Assembly (NCBI GenBank): GCA_964404765.1
Contig: CAYOLL010000099.1
Coordinates: forward strand, 1-22,821
Source of the DNA: CAYOLL01 sp964404765 [NCBI: uncultured Gemmatimonadota bacterium]
GTDB taxonomy: Bacteria > 4572-55
Reading direction: 5' to 3'
DNA: 22,821 nucleotides
Below, piece after piece: positions 14,741 through 22,792 of this stretch; within the stretch, counting starts at the first letter, position 1; every line of letters starts with the position of its first letter. The notes below the pieces were generated by a model that had not been told where the DNA came from, searched no databases, and saw only the letters and a list, made by a program, of their open reading frames with translations. The position numbers and the translations under genes were made by a program.

Positions 14741-16378
14741 ATGTTGATCAAGCGCAAACTCTTCCTGTTTCAACCGCCTATTCAAGACTTTTACGATACG
14801 GATGTGCGTCTGCAACCGATTGGCCTGTGCTATCTTAAAGCCGCCGTGCAGACTTTTTTGCCGCACTGGCAGGTCATTATCAAAGATTACCATCAGGGCT
14901 GTGGCCGGCGCACTGTCGCGATTCCACCGGAACTGGCGTACTTAAAAGAATACTATGCCCATGCCGATAAAAGTCCTTTTTCCGTCTTCCATCATTACTA
15001 TCACTTTGGCGCGCCTTTTACCGATATTGCCCGGGATGTCGCCACCGAGAAGCCGGACATTGTTGGCATTTCAGTGCTTTTTTCGCCCTACTACCGCGAA
15101 GCTTTGCAGTGTGTCCATGCGATAAAAGATGCAATAAATGTGCCAATTATTGTCGGCGGAGCACACGTTTCCGCCGATCCGCAAGGCATGTTAGCCCACG
15201 ATGTAATTGACTTCATCATTCAGGGCGAGGGCGAGCGGCCGTTAGTGGCGTTTTTGCAGGCCTGGGAAGCGCAGGCCGGCTATGAGACCGTCCCCAATCT
15301 GGGTTATAAGCAAGACGGCGCATCGTTCCTAAATCCGGAGGGCCCCAACTTTCCGATTGACGAAATCCCGCCGCCCGATTTGACCGATCTGGATCCGGGA
15401 CGCTATCGCTACGAACGGCAGCCGTTAACCTTTATCATCACCTCCCGTGGTTGTCCGTATCATTGCAATTTCTGTTCCGTCCATCTGACGTTTCGCGAGC
15501 GCTACAGGCATCGGGAGCTGGAGGCGATCTTCGCCGAAATATGCCGGCGTTACGAGCAAGGTTATCGCGTGTTTGATTTTGAAGACGATAATCTGACGGT
15601 GCAAAAGGACAAAATCAAACGCCTGTGCGAACGTCTGATTGAACGCTTTCCTCCCGGCGAACTCCAGCTTTTGGCCATGAACGGCCTGTCCTATCATAAT
15701 CTGGATGCGGAACTGCTACAACTCATGCGTCGGGCAGGCTTTACCCACTTAAACCTGTCGCTGGTCAGCTCCGATGAGCGCGTCCGCAAGCGCGCCCACC
15801 GTCCGCACTCGCTGGAAAAATATCTGGAAATTGTAGCCGAAGGCGCGCGCTTAGATTACAAAATCGTCTCTTACCAGATTCTGGGTCTGCCCGGCGAAAA
15901 TCTGGATTCGATGATCCAGACCATGACCTTGAACGCCGGCTTGCCGGTTTTATTGGGTTCATCCATGTTTTACATGACGCCCAACATGCCGATTGCCGCA
16001 GATTTTCCGCCCCGCAGCGAGCGCAATATTTTTCAGGCGCGACTGACGGCAATGGCCATCGAAACCGTCGATTTTCAGCGGGAAGATATTTTTACCTTGT
16101 TCATTACCACGCGGATCATCAATTTTTTAAAGGGCCTTTCGCTCTCCACCGATATGGATATGAATCTGGCCTTAACAATTGCCGGCCAAGCCGGTGGCCA
16201 AAGTCAAATCGGCGCGGAACTGTTACGGACACTGCTGACCGAGAAGGTTTTATACGCCGCTGCAGGATCGACGCGTAAGCCGGTGTGCCGTTTTAGGCCG
16301 GAATTGTTTTTTCGGGTCTGGTCGGGTCTGGCAAGCATTTGCACCCGTACCGGCCAGAAAATCAACCCGGCAATTTAG
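14741..16378 (+). CDS. B12-binding-domain radical SAM protein
   Basis: 545 residues from the ATG at 14741 (AGGA at 14730-14733, 7 bases upstream). The longer in-frame start at 14690 is disfavoured. The N-terminal region (about 60-200) has the cobalamin-binding fold pattern PDIVGISVLFSPYYREAL, VPIIVGGAHVSADP and FIIQGEGE. The radical SAM cluster is C238-x3-C242-x2-C245 (RGCPYHCNFC), followed by FEDDNLTVQKDKIKRLC and a C-terminal segment without known motif. A clear DxHxxG histidine motif is not seen, so cobalamin may bind base-off without it or not at all. Such proteins include methylases, ring-modifying enzymes and many unknowns. It is not in an obvious operon, so no substrate is proposed. 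Confidence 0.88.
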   Translation: MLIKRKLFLFQPPIQDFYDTDVRLQPIGLCYLKAAVQTFLPHWQVIIKDYHQGCGRRTVAIPPELAYLKEYYAHADKSPFSVFHHYYHFGAPFTDIARDVATEKPDIVGISVLFSPYYREALQCVHAIKDAINVPIIVGGAHVSADPQGMLAHDVIDFIIQGEGERPLVAFLQAWEAQAGYETVPNLGYKQDGASFLNPEGPNFPIDEIPPPDLTDLDPGRYRYERQPLTFIITSRGCPYHCNFCSVHLTFRERYRHRELEAIFAEICRRYEQGYRVFDFEDDNLTVQKDKIKRLCERLIERFPPGELQLLAMNGLSYHNLDAELLQLMRRAGFTHLNLSLVSSDERVRKRAHRPHSLEKYLEIVAEGARLDYKIVSYQILGLPGENLDSMIQTMTLNAGLPVLLGSSMFYMTPNMPIAADFPPRSERNIFQARLTAMAIETVDFQREDIFTLFITTRIINFLKGLSLSTDMDMNLALTIAGQAGGQSQIGAELLRTLLTEKVLYAAAGSTRKPVCRFRPELFFRVWSGLASICTRTGQKINPAI

Positions 16379-16435
16379 AACCTTATTTCAATAATTACAG
16401 GTCATGCTTTAAAATATTGAAACGAAAAAGGCGGG

Positions 16436-16463
16436 TTGACATTTCTGTCTTTTTTGTTATCTT
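16436..16463 (+). promoter_or_regulatory. Sigma70-like promoter ahead of the MITE and hypothetical gene
   Basis: TTGACA (16436-16441) and TATCTT (16458-16463) with a 16-base spacer. The start codon it would serve is about 225 bases downstream, beyond the 16482-16650 element. Confidence 0.5.
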
Positions 16464-16481
16464 GCGTGCTGAATCCATATT

Positions 16482-16650
16482 CCTGAAGTATTCACCACGA
16501 AACGCACTAAATGCACGAAATTGCTGCCATTTAAAGAGTTACGCATTAAAGACTAGAGATTTGAAAAATAAGTTTTTAAGTCTGAATTTGAGAAACCCCT
16601 ACTTTTCGTGCCTTTCGCGTATTTCGTGGTTAATTTATGAAGTATTCAGG
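16482..16650 (+). mobile_element. MITE-like element with imperfect inverted ends
   Basis: The left end CCTGAAGTATTCACCACGAAA is mirrored by a right end whose complement starts CCTGAATACTTCA and continues CCACGAAATACGCGAAA. GCACGAAA follows in both arms. The inner motif is the same CCACGAAATAC/GTATTTCGTGG pair as in the 6958-7231 element, so the two share a family. It has no coding capacity. The 311-base gap 16379-16689 otherwise holds only the promoter. Confidence 0.65.
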
Positions 16651-16689
16651 ACGCGACTGCCTCCGCGCTAACGCTAAAATCGAAAAACT

Positions 16690-17409
16690 ATGACTTCCCA
16701 AAGCAATCTTCATCCGAACAACGAACCTCGCTGGGCCGATCGTGGTTGGTACGCTGTATTAGAATTTGGCCCATCTCGCTCCATACTTTTTTCACAAGCC
16801 GAGGCGCTGGCGCGTACCCTGCCGGAGCATCAGGAAATTATGGACGAAAATGGACAGGTTGTGTACCGCAACATCTTCCGCGAAAACAGCATGCCCGAAT
16901 TTTTAGAGCTGTACCGATTGATCAGCAGTTGGCAATCCTGTCAGGTTTATGTCAAGGGCTATCCGACAGAGCATCAGGACGGTTCCGAAAATGGTTTCAT
17001 CTGCTATTTAGCTTATTTGCAGGGCGAGTTTAATTACTGCCGCAATCAGGTTGTAAAAGAAACGGGTGGTCTGCCGGAATACATCGGTTGTCAGCGTAGC
17101 AGCGTGGCCATTTATCCATGGGGCTGGAAGCCCTGGTTTCATTACGCCAGAGAGTTGCGTCACGAGCGCTATTTAGTCATCGACACCGCCAAGATTTTGG
17201 ACACGGTGCATACGAATCTACACACCTTTCAGCTTTGCCCGCTGGTCAATTGGGAGCGCACCCGTGCCTTGATTGAGGCCCTGCCCCGCGAAATCGACGT
17301 GACAGCAGAGCCTCACTGGCATGTGCGTCATGCCCGACAGATTGCGCCGCAGAGTATGCCCGAATATTTTGCCTATATGCGGAAGCTGCTGGGGAAATTT
17401 CTATCCTGA
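16690..17409 (+). CDS. Hypothetical protein
   Basis: 239 residues; I do not recognise the family. The sequence is rich in Trp and Tyr with five Cys in the middle (SCQVY, FICYL, NYCRN, IGCQR, QLCPL) spaced too widely for a classic zinc ribbon. No signal peptide, membrane segment or nucleotide-binding motif is visible, so a soluble globular protein is likely. The start has no clear Shine-Dalgarno (only A-rich sequence upstream). Coding is supported by length, the normal amino-acid mix and a lack of competing frames. It stands alone behind its own promoter-like site and before a separate sugar gene pair. Confidence 0.7.
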   Translation: MTSQSNLHPNNEPRWADRGWYAVLEFGPSRSILFSQAEALARTLPEHQEIMDENGQVVYRNIFRENSMPEFLELYRLISSWQSCQVYVKGYPTEHQDGSENGFICYLAYLQGEFNYCRNQVVKETGGLPEYIGCQRSSVAIYPWGWKPWFHYARELRHERYLVIDTAKILDTVHTNLHTFQLCPLVNWERTRALIEALPREIDVTAEPHWHVRHARQIAPQSMPEYFAYMRKLLGKFLS

Positions 17410-17450
17410 ATTAGAGGCTCAAGATCGCATAATCCCGCTTGATTTTTAGA

Positions 17451-17488
17451 CAGCTTGGTGTAAGTTGTAAAGCTGCCTTCATTTTGTT
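17451..17488 (+). terminator. Possible weak terminator
   Basis: CAGCTT (17451-17456) and AAGCTG (17470-17475) form a 6-bp stem with a 13-base loop, followed by the T-rich CCTTCATTTTGTT. It lies 42 bases after the stop of the hypothetical gene. Confidence 0.3.
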
Positions 17489-17536
17489 ATTAACATTAAC
17501 CATCAACTGAAATTTTTATGAAAAGGATGCGCTTTT

Positions 17537-18637
17537 ATGAAAGTTGGGCAATTGGACCTGGTCGCCGAGTATCAAAGCTTAAAGCCGGAAATTGATGCGG
17601 CAATTCAACGTGTGCTGGAATCGGGCACATTTATTATGGGACCGGAAGTGGCCGCCTTTGAAAACGAAATGGCCGCTTATTTGCATGTCAAACACGTTAT
17701 CGGCGTAGCCAATGGCACGGATGCGCTGCAAATCGCTTTTATGGCCAGCGACTTGCAGCCGGGTGATGAAATCATCACAACGCCATTCACATTTATCGCC
17801 ACCATCGAGACAATGGCGCTATTAAAGTTAAAGCCGGTGTTTGTGGATATTGATCCGACAACCTTTCTGATGGATCTCAACCAGATTGAGGCAAAGCTTA
17901 CGCCAAAAACCAAAGCGATCGTGCCGGTACATTTGTATGGTTTATGCGCGGATCTGGATGCGCTCAACGCATTAGCCGGCAAGCACAATCTTTTTCTGAT
18001 CGAAGATTCCGCGCAGGCCATCGGAGCAACCCACAAAGGAAGAGCCGCCGGATCGGTGGGAACATGCGGTACGTTCAGCTTTTTCCCCAGCAAAAACCTG
18101 GGCGCGTATGGCGACGCCGGCATGATGACAACCAACAGCGACTCCTTCGCCGAAAAAACCCGCATGATTATGGCGCATGGGGCCAAGACCAAATACTATC
18201 ACGATATTATCGGTGTAAACAGCCGTCTGGATGCCCTGCAAGCGGCCATTTTACGCGCCAAGCTGCCCCATACCGATCGCTGGAATGACGAGCGTCGCCG
18301 CATTGCCGACCAGTATCGCAGTCTGCTAAAAGATGGCGACATTATCCTGCCGGTCGAAAGCGCCGGTTGCCGGCATATCTACCATCAGTTTACGATTCGC
18401 AGCTCGCGCCGCGATGCCTTGCAAAAGCATTTGGCCGATCATGGCGTTTCCTGCGGCATTCACTATCCGGTATCCTTGCACCTGCAGAAAGCATTGGCTT
18501 ATTTAGGTTATAAACCCGGTGATTTTCCGGAAAGTGAACGGGCTGCCGCGCAAGCGCTGTCTTTGCCGATTTATCCGCAGTTACAGCAGGCACAAATCGA
18601 GCACGTCGCCAAAACCATCCTCTCCTTTGGGGCGTAA
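17537..18637 (+). CDS. DegT/DnrJ/EryC1 family sugar aminotransferase
   Basis: 366 residues, AAAAGGA 9 bases before the ATG. PLP-fold type I motifs: NGTDALQIAF, GDEIITTPFTFIATIE, VPVHLYGL, LIEDSAQAIGATHKG and FSFFPSKNLGAYGDAGM, where Lys186 is the expected Schiff-base lysine. The C-terminus ends SLPIYPQL...IEHVAKTI as in the family. These enzymes move an amino group from glutamate to a keto-sugar nucleotide for O-antigen, capsule or glycan sugars. The exact sugar (for example 3-amino or 4-amino) cannot be read from the sequence. Its stop codon is 2 bases before the next start, so it is co-transcribed with the epimerase/dehydratase. Confidence 0.93.
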   Translation: MKVGQLDLVAEYQSLKPEIDAAIQRVLESGTFIMGPEVAAFENEMAAYLHVKHVIGVANGTDALQIAFMASDLQPGDEIITTPFTFIATIETMALLKLKPVFVDIDPTTFLMDLNQIEAKLTPKTKAIVPVHLYGLCADLDALNALAGKHNLFLIEDSAQAIGATHKGRAAGSVGTCGTFSFFPSKNLGAYGDAGMMTTNSDSFAEKTRMIMAHGAKTKYYHDIIGVNSRLDALQAAILRAKLPHTDRWNDERRRIADQYRSLLKDGDIILPVESAGCRHIYHQFTIRSSRRDALQKHLADHGVSCGIHYPVSLHLQKALAYLGYKPGDFPESERAAAQALSLPIYPQLQQAQIEHVAKTILSFGA

Positions 18638-18639
18638 AG

Positions 18640-19599
18640 ATGCGCGCACTGATTACCGGCGGGGCGGGCTTTATCGGGTCGCATTTGGCCGAAGCCTTGC
18701 TGACCCGGGGTTTGGAAGTAGAAATCATTGATGACCTTTCCACCGGTCGTTTTGACAACATTGCCCATCTGGAAAAAAATCCGCGCTTTTCCTACGTGAT
18801 CGACACGATTATGGACGTAGAGTTGATGGATAAGCTGATCGGGCGGGCTGATGTCATCTATCATCTGGCGGCGGCTGTTGGTGTCAAGTACATCATTGAG
18901 CACCCGCTCAAGGCTTTACAGGTCAACATCAAAGGCACGGAAATCGTACTGGAGCTGGCGAATAAAAAAAAGCAGAAAGTGCTGATCGCTTCCACATCGG
19001 AAATTTACGGCAAGAGCGATAAAATGCCTTTTTCCGAAGAGGATGACCGGGTGATTGGTTCCACCCAAATCAGCCGTTGGGGCTATGCTACTTCCAAAGC
19101 CGTGGACGAATTTTTAGCGCTGGCCTACTTTCGGGAAAAGCGCCTGCCGGTGGTGATCGTGCGGTTGTTTAACACCGTCGGACCGCGCCAAACCGGGCAG
19201 TACGGCATGGTTATTCCGCGCTTTGTGCATCAGGCGCTAATGAACCACCCGCTCCTGATCTACGGCGACGGCGCCCAATCGCGCTGCTTTGCCTACGTGT
19301 CCGACGTAATCGACGGCATGATACGCTTGATGGAACACCCCGCTGCCGTTGGCAATGTCTTTAATCTGGGCAGTCAGGAAGAAATTACCATCAGGGATCT
19401 GGCCCATAAAGTCAAACTTTTGTGCGAAAGCAAGTCGGACATCATCCAAATTCCATACGAGCAGGCCTACGAGCAGGGCTTTGAGGATATGCGCCGGCGG
19501 GTGCCGGATTTAACCAAAGTTCATAACTTAATTGGTTATCAACCGCAAGTGCTTTTGGACGAGATTCTGCAAAATGTAAAAGCCTATTTCCAGAGTTAG
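18640..19599 (+). CDS. NAD-dependent sugar epimerase/dehydratase (extended SDR)
   Basis: 319 residues. The NAD site is TGGAGFIGSHL at the N-terminus. STSEIYG and YATSK supply the catalytic Ser/Tyr/Lys set, and RLFNTVGPRQTGQYGMVIPRF and YGDGAQSRCFAYVSDV are sugar-nucleotide SDR signatures. The family includes UDP-glucose 4-epimerase, UDP-glucuronate decarboxylase and dTDP/GDP-sugar dehydratases. The VRLFNTVGPRQ and FAYVSDV blocks are closest in memory to the UDP-glucuronate decarboxylase/epimerase group, which is not decisive. Together with the aminotransferase it points to an amino-sugar nucleotide for a surface polysaccharide, consistent with kdsC/kdsD elsewhere in the window. Confidence 0.92.
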   Translation: MRALITGGAGFIGSHLAEALLTRGLEVEIIDDLSTGRFDNIAHLEKNPRFSYVIDTIMDVELMDKLIGRADVIYHLAAAVGVKYIIEHPLKALQVNIKGTEIVLELANKKKQKVLIASTSEIYGKSDKMPFSEEDDRVIGSTQISRWGYATSKAVDEFLALAYFREKRLPVVIVRLFNTVGPRQTGQYGMVIPRFVHQALMNHPLLIYGDGAQSRCFAYVSDVIDGMIRLMEHPAAVGNVFNLGSQEEITIRDLAHKVKLLCESKSDIIQIPYEQAYEQGFEDMRRRVPDLTKVHNLIGYQPQVLLDEILQNVKAYFQS

Positions 19600-19638
19600 C
19601 GTAGTATTGTGGCCAACTTCCGAAAAAGGAATCCGGAC

Positions 19639-20235
19639 ATGACCAAAAAGCCTTTTAATCGCTACACCGTAAAAGAAGCTTATCAATTGCTTAATCTTGA
19701 GGAGCTAACGCGTTGGGAAATTGAGGCGCGGCCGTTAAAACCTTCTAATATTTTCCACGATATCCTGAAGCGCTTAGACGCCTTTGACCTGACGTCATCG
19801 GAAGGCGGCAAAGAAGTGCTGATTAATGAGATTTTGCAGGAAGCCTTGACGCGCCATGATAAGCTGAAAATCTGGAAGGAAGTTTCGCTAAAGACGGACG
19901 TGGTCAGCGGCCGGGTGGAATACGTGGTGGCCAAGCGCCGCGACTTTATGGAACAGCCTTTTCTCTGCTTGGCCGAAGCCAAAAAGGACGATTTTGAAAA
20001 AGGCCTGGCCCAATGCCTGGTGGAAATGAAGGCTTGTCAAATTCTTAATCTCCAGGCCGGTTTTCGGATTGATGTGTATGGAATTGTAACCAGCGGGTTC
20101 GGCTGGCAATTCTATAAATTGACCTCGGATAACCAGGGTTTTCAAACCGTGCAATATGCCTTTCCGTCCCAAATGGAAACGCTGCTTGGTTTGTTGGATG
20201 CCGTTTTTGCCGCGTGCGAACAGAATTTGCCTTGA
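19639..20235 (+). CDS. Conserved protein, possible PD-(D/E)XK nuclease fold
   Basis: 198 residues from the ATG at 19639, with AAGGA 8 bases upstream. An in-frame GTG at 19609 is less likely. The central part reads EYVVAKRR...FLCLAEAKKDDFEKGLAQCLVEMKA: an acidic residue, then about 20 residues later E-A-K, then a helix with a conserved Gln, which is the layout of restriction-endonuclease-like cores. The C-terminal part (YGIVTSGFGWQFYKL) fits a beta strand and helix found in such proteins. No function is proven. It lies 39 bases after the epimerase and before the toxin-antitoxin pair, so it may belong with the defence/stress genes rather than with the sugar genes. Confidence 0.75.
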   Translation: MTKKPFNRYTVKEAYQLLNLEELTRWEIEARPLKPSNIFHDILKRLDAFDLTSSEGGKEVLINEILQEALTRHDKLKIWKEVSLKTDVVSGRVEYVVAKRRDFMEQPFLCLAEAKKDDFEKGLAQCLVEMKACQILNLQAGFRIDVYGIVTSGFGWQFYKLTSDNQGFQTVQYAFPSQMETLLGLLDAVFAACEQNLP

Positions 20236-20301
20236 CTGTTTCGTGGTAAGTCATGAACTTTTTAACAGGCGCAAACCATGCTTGAGTTCAAGGAGTTGAA
20301 A

Positions 20302-20529
20302 ATGAAAGTGGTACAAACCCAAATTGTTGTCGGCGAACACGGTCGGGCAAGCCTGCAATTGCCGCCGGATATTGTCCCCGGCGAGCATCACGTGGTCATC
20401 GTTCTGGAAGAAAATACAGATGATCAGGTGCGGACGCGTCTGCTGGATTTTCCAATTGACTCTTTCGGCCTTTGGCCGCGCAACCTTTCCTTAAGACGGG
20501 AGGATCTATACCATGATTGGGGCCGGTAG
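20302..20529 (+). CDS. vapB: VapB-type antitoxin
   Basis: 75 residues from the ATG at 20302, chosen for AGGAG (20291-20295) 6 bases upstream; an earlier in-frame ATG at 20278 has no such site. The N-terminal half is beta-rich (VVQTQIVVGEHGRASLQLP), and the tail LSLRREDLYHDWGR is typical of antitoxins paired with PIN toxins. It overlaps the next gene by 17 bases, the classic antitoxin-toxin arrangement. It probably neutralises the toxin through its C-terminal tail; a DNA-binding motif is not obvious. Confidence 0.8.
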   Translation: MKVVQTQIVVGEHGRASLQLPPDIVPGEHHVVIVLEENTDDQVRTRLLDFPIDSFGLWPRNLSLRREDLYHDWGR

Positions 20530-20977
20530 CACCTTGTTTGTCGACACCAGCGTCTTAATTCACGCCAACGCCAAAGAATCCCCCCTGCACGAACGGGCCA
20601 TCCGCTCACTGGAAATTTATCTGGAGCTTGGCGTTGAACTGTGGATCAGCCGCCAGGTCCTGCGCGAGTATATGGCGATTGTCACGCAGGCCAATGTCTT
20701 CGCCCATCCTTTGCCGCAGCCGACGGCGATTGCCCGCATCCGCTTCTTCCGCGACCATTTCCGCGTCACCGAAGACAGCGCGCGCATCACCGAAAATCTG
20801 CTCAAATTGATGGAAAAAATTCCCGTCAACGGCGGACGGTTATACGACGCCTACATCATTTCCACCATGCAAACATTTGGCATCGACAATTTGCTGACCG
20901 CCGAGCCCGCCGATTACGCGGCCTATACCCATTTGATTAAGGTCATTCCTTTAATTAGCGACACTGTCACCAATTAA
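20513..20977 (+). CDS. vapC: PIN-domain toxin, VapC family
   Basis: 154 residues. The PIN acidic residues are visible: Asp11 in FVDTSVLIHA, the Glu of LREYM, and Asp in YDAYIISTMQ. The final part, LLTAEPADY, stands where TNDxDF normally is, with the Asp retained in shifted form. VapC toxins are Mg-dependent RNases that cut tRNA or rRNA when the antitoxin is degraded. Its start lies inside the antitoxin gene, so expression is coupled. The next gene begins 14 bases later, so it may share a transcript. Confidence 0.87.
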   Translation: MIGAGSTLFVDTSVLIHANAKESPLHERAIRSLEIYLELGVELWISRQVLREYMAIVTQANVFAHPLPQPTAIARIRFFRDHFRVTEDSARITENLLKLMEKIPVNGGRLYDAYIISTMQTFGIDNLLTAEPADYAAYTHLIKVIPLISDTVTN

Positions 20978-20990
20978 CAAGGGCATTCTC

Positions 20991-22376
20991 ATGAGTCAAC
21001 CCACCACTGTGTTGCATGACGGCACAGTTGTCGTTCAATCCGACAAGATGCCGACCGGCATCCCCTACATTATCGGTAACGAACTGGCCGAACGCTTCAG
21101 CTATTACGGCATGAAAGCCATTTTAATCATTTTCATGACCCAATATTTGCGGACCAGCGCCGGACAACCGGATTATATGCATGAAAGTGACGCGATGGTC
21201 TGGTATCATAACTTTGTGTCGGCCAACTACTTTTTCCCGCTTTTTGGCGCGCTCATCTCCGACATTTTTTGGGGCAAGTATAAGACGATCCTGAATTTGT
21301 CGCTGATCTATTGTCTTGGGCATCTCTTTTTGGGGATTTACGAGACCCGCTTCGGTTTGGGGATTGGGCTGACCTTGATTGCCATCGGCTCCGGCGGCAT
21401 AAAACCGTGCGTCTCCGCCCATGTTGGCGATCAATTTACCGCGCTGAACAAGCACCTGCTGACCAAAGTCTTCAGCTACTTTTATCTGGCCATCAATCTG
21501 GGCTCGGCCGTCTCGACGCTATTGATTCCGTGGTTGCTGGAACATTACGGCTCGCATGTCGCGTTCGGCCTGCCGGGCGTGTTAATGTTAATCGCTACCT
21601 TCATTTTTTGGCTGGGCCGCAACAAGTTTATTGCCATTCAGCCGGTCGGCTGGGATTATTATCGCGATCAACTGCTGAGTCCGGAAGGCAAAAAAGCCAT
21701 CAAAAGCATGGCGGTGATTTATACCTTTATTGCCGTCTTCTGGTCGCTCTACGATCAAAGCGGATCGTCCTGGGTCTTGCAGGCCGAGAAAATGAATCGC
21801 CACGTGACAATAGGCTCTTTCCATTTTGAGCTCCTGTCATCACAAATCCAGGCCATCAACCCCATCCTGATTTTGACCCTGACACCTTTGTTGGCCCTTT
21901 GGGGCTATCCTTTAATCAGTCGCTTCTACCCGCTTAATGCGATGCGCAAAATCACCATCGGCATGGTTCTGGCAGCCATTTCCTTCATCTTTATCGCCAT
22001 TCCCGAAATACAAATAGCCGCCGGGTTGATGCCATCCGTGCTGTGGCAGGCCGGCGCCTACATCTTTCTTACCACAGCCGAAGTCATGGTCTCAGTCACC
22101 TCGCTGGAATTCGCCTACACACAGGCTCCGAACAGTATGAAATCCTTCATCATGGCCTTTTATCTTCTCTCCATTTCGCTGGGGAATCAGTTTACCGCTA
22201 TCGTCAATAAAGTGATTCAAAATCCGGACGGCAGCTCAAAAATAACCGGTCCGGATTATTACTGGTTTTTTGTCGGGTTGATGTTGGCGACGGCGGTTGT
22301 CTTCGGCTTTTTCTCGCGCTATTATAAGGAAGAAAGCTACGTTCAAGTCCGGGACACGGTGAAGGTTGAAGGTTGA
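20991..22376 (+). CDS. POT-family proton-dependent oligopeptide transporter
   Basis: 461 residues, AAGGG about 9 bases before the ATG. The family signature GNELAERFSYYGMKAI (around residue 30; E-x-x-E-R-F-x-Y-Y-G) and FSYFYLAINLGS (second PTR2 signature) are both present. About twelve hydrophobic membrane segments can be followed to the C-terminus. This inner-membrane MFS-fold symporter takes up di- and tripeptides with protons. The tandem peptide substrate range cannot be read here. The length is slightly shorter than the usual 480-500. It follows the vapC gene by 14 bases, which probably reflects chance gene packing rather than function. Confidence 0.93.
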   Translation: MSQPTTVLHDGTVVVQSDKMPTGIPYIIGNELAERFSYYGMKAILIIFMTQYLRTSAGQPDYMHESDAMVWYHNFVSANYFFPLFGALISDIFWGKYKTILNLSLIYCLGHLFLGIYETRFGLGIGLTLIAIGSGGIKPCVSAHVGDQFTALNKHLLTKVFSYFYLAINLGSAVSTLLIPWLLEHYGSHVAFGLPGVLMLIATFIFWLGRNKFIAIQPVGWDYYRDQLLSPEGKKAIKSMAVIYTFIAVFWSLYDQSGSSWVLQAEKMNRHVTIGSFHFELLSSQIQAINPILILTLTPLLALWGYPLISRFYPLNAMRKITIGMVLAAISFIFIAIPEIQIAAGLMPSVLWQAGAYIFLTTAEVMVSVTSLEFAYTQAPNSMKSFIMAFYLLSISLGNQFTAIVNKVIQNPDGSSKITGPDYYWFFVGLMLATAVVFGFFSRYYKEESYVQVRDTVKVEG

Positions 22377-22462
22377 AAGAAGCGTTATGACCGGTGGTAG
22401 CCCGTTTTTAATGGATGAAGCGTTGTCGCTAACGAGGCTTGGAGGTTCATCCTTCCGCGCGG

Positions 22463-22792
22463 TCAATCCAGCGGACTACGCACCGCGGCCCGGCTCATCT
22501 GGCGCATGACGTGCAGATAGACTTGCGTTGTGCGCACATCCTCGTGCCCCATCAGTTCCTGAATCGTGCGGATGTCGTAACCGTCGATCAGCAAATGCGT
22601 GGCAAAACTATGGCGGAAGATGTGGCAGTTGACCCGCTTGTTCAACCCGGCTTTTTTGGCCGCCGCCCGCACCGCTTTTTGCAAAACCGACTCGTCCAGA
22701 TGATGGCGGCGGATCACACCCGATTCCGGGCTGGGAAAAATGCGCCTGACACCCAAATTTGAGGGACAAATCGGCAAAAAGTTCTTGCCCAA
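22463..22792 (-). pseudogene. Integron integrase (IntI-type tyrosine recombinase), 3' remnant
   Basis: The ORF (109 residues from a TTG) matches the C-terminal third of integron integrases: [14 protein letters not shown] (part of the IntI-specific region), [13 protein letters not shown] (His and Arg of box II), [24 protein letters not shown] (His and catalytic Tyr) and the terminal VRSPLD. The DPR element usual between FPS and SGVIRRHH is missing. The ~30 residues before it ([16 protein letters not shown] and upstream to the window edge) do not resemble IntI, so the N-terminal ~200 residues with the box I Arg are absent within the window. It therefore looks truncated by rearrangement. An intact IntI would point to attI and cassettes beyond the right edge. 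Confidence 0.72.

Noticed and set aside
14647-14838. Short + strand reading frame at the start of the B12/radical SAM gene
   Set aside because: It overlaps the real gene in a different frame and has no supporting ribosome site; the AGGA-preceded ATG at 14741 is the better start.
22401-22450. attC-like site next to the integrase remnant
   Set aside because: A CGTT..AACG pair occurs, but the R and L box consensus sequences and spacing of attC are not met.
22439-22762. + strand reading frame of about 107 residues at the right edge
   Set aside because: It is the antisense of the integrase remnant, whose conserved catalytic motifs show the coding strand.
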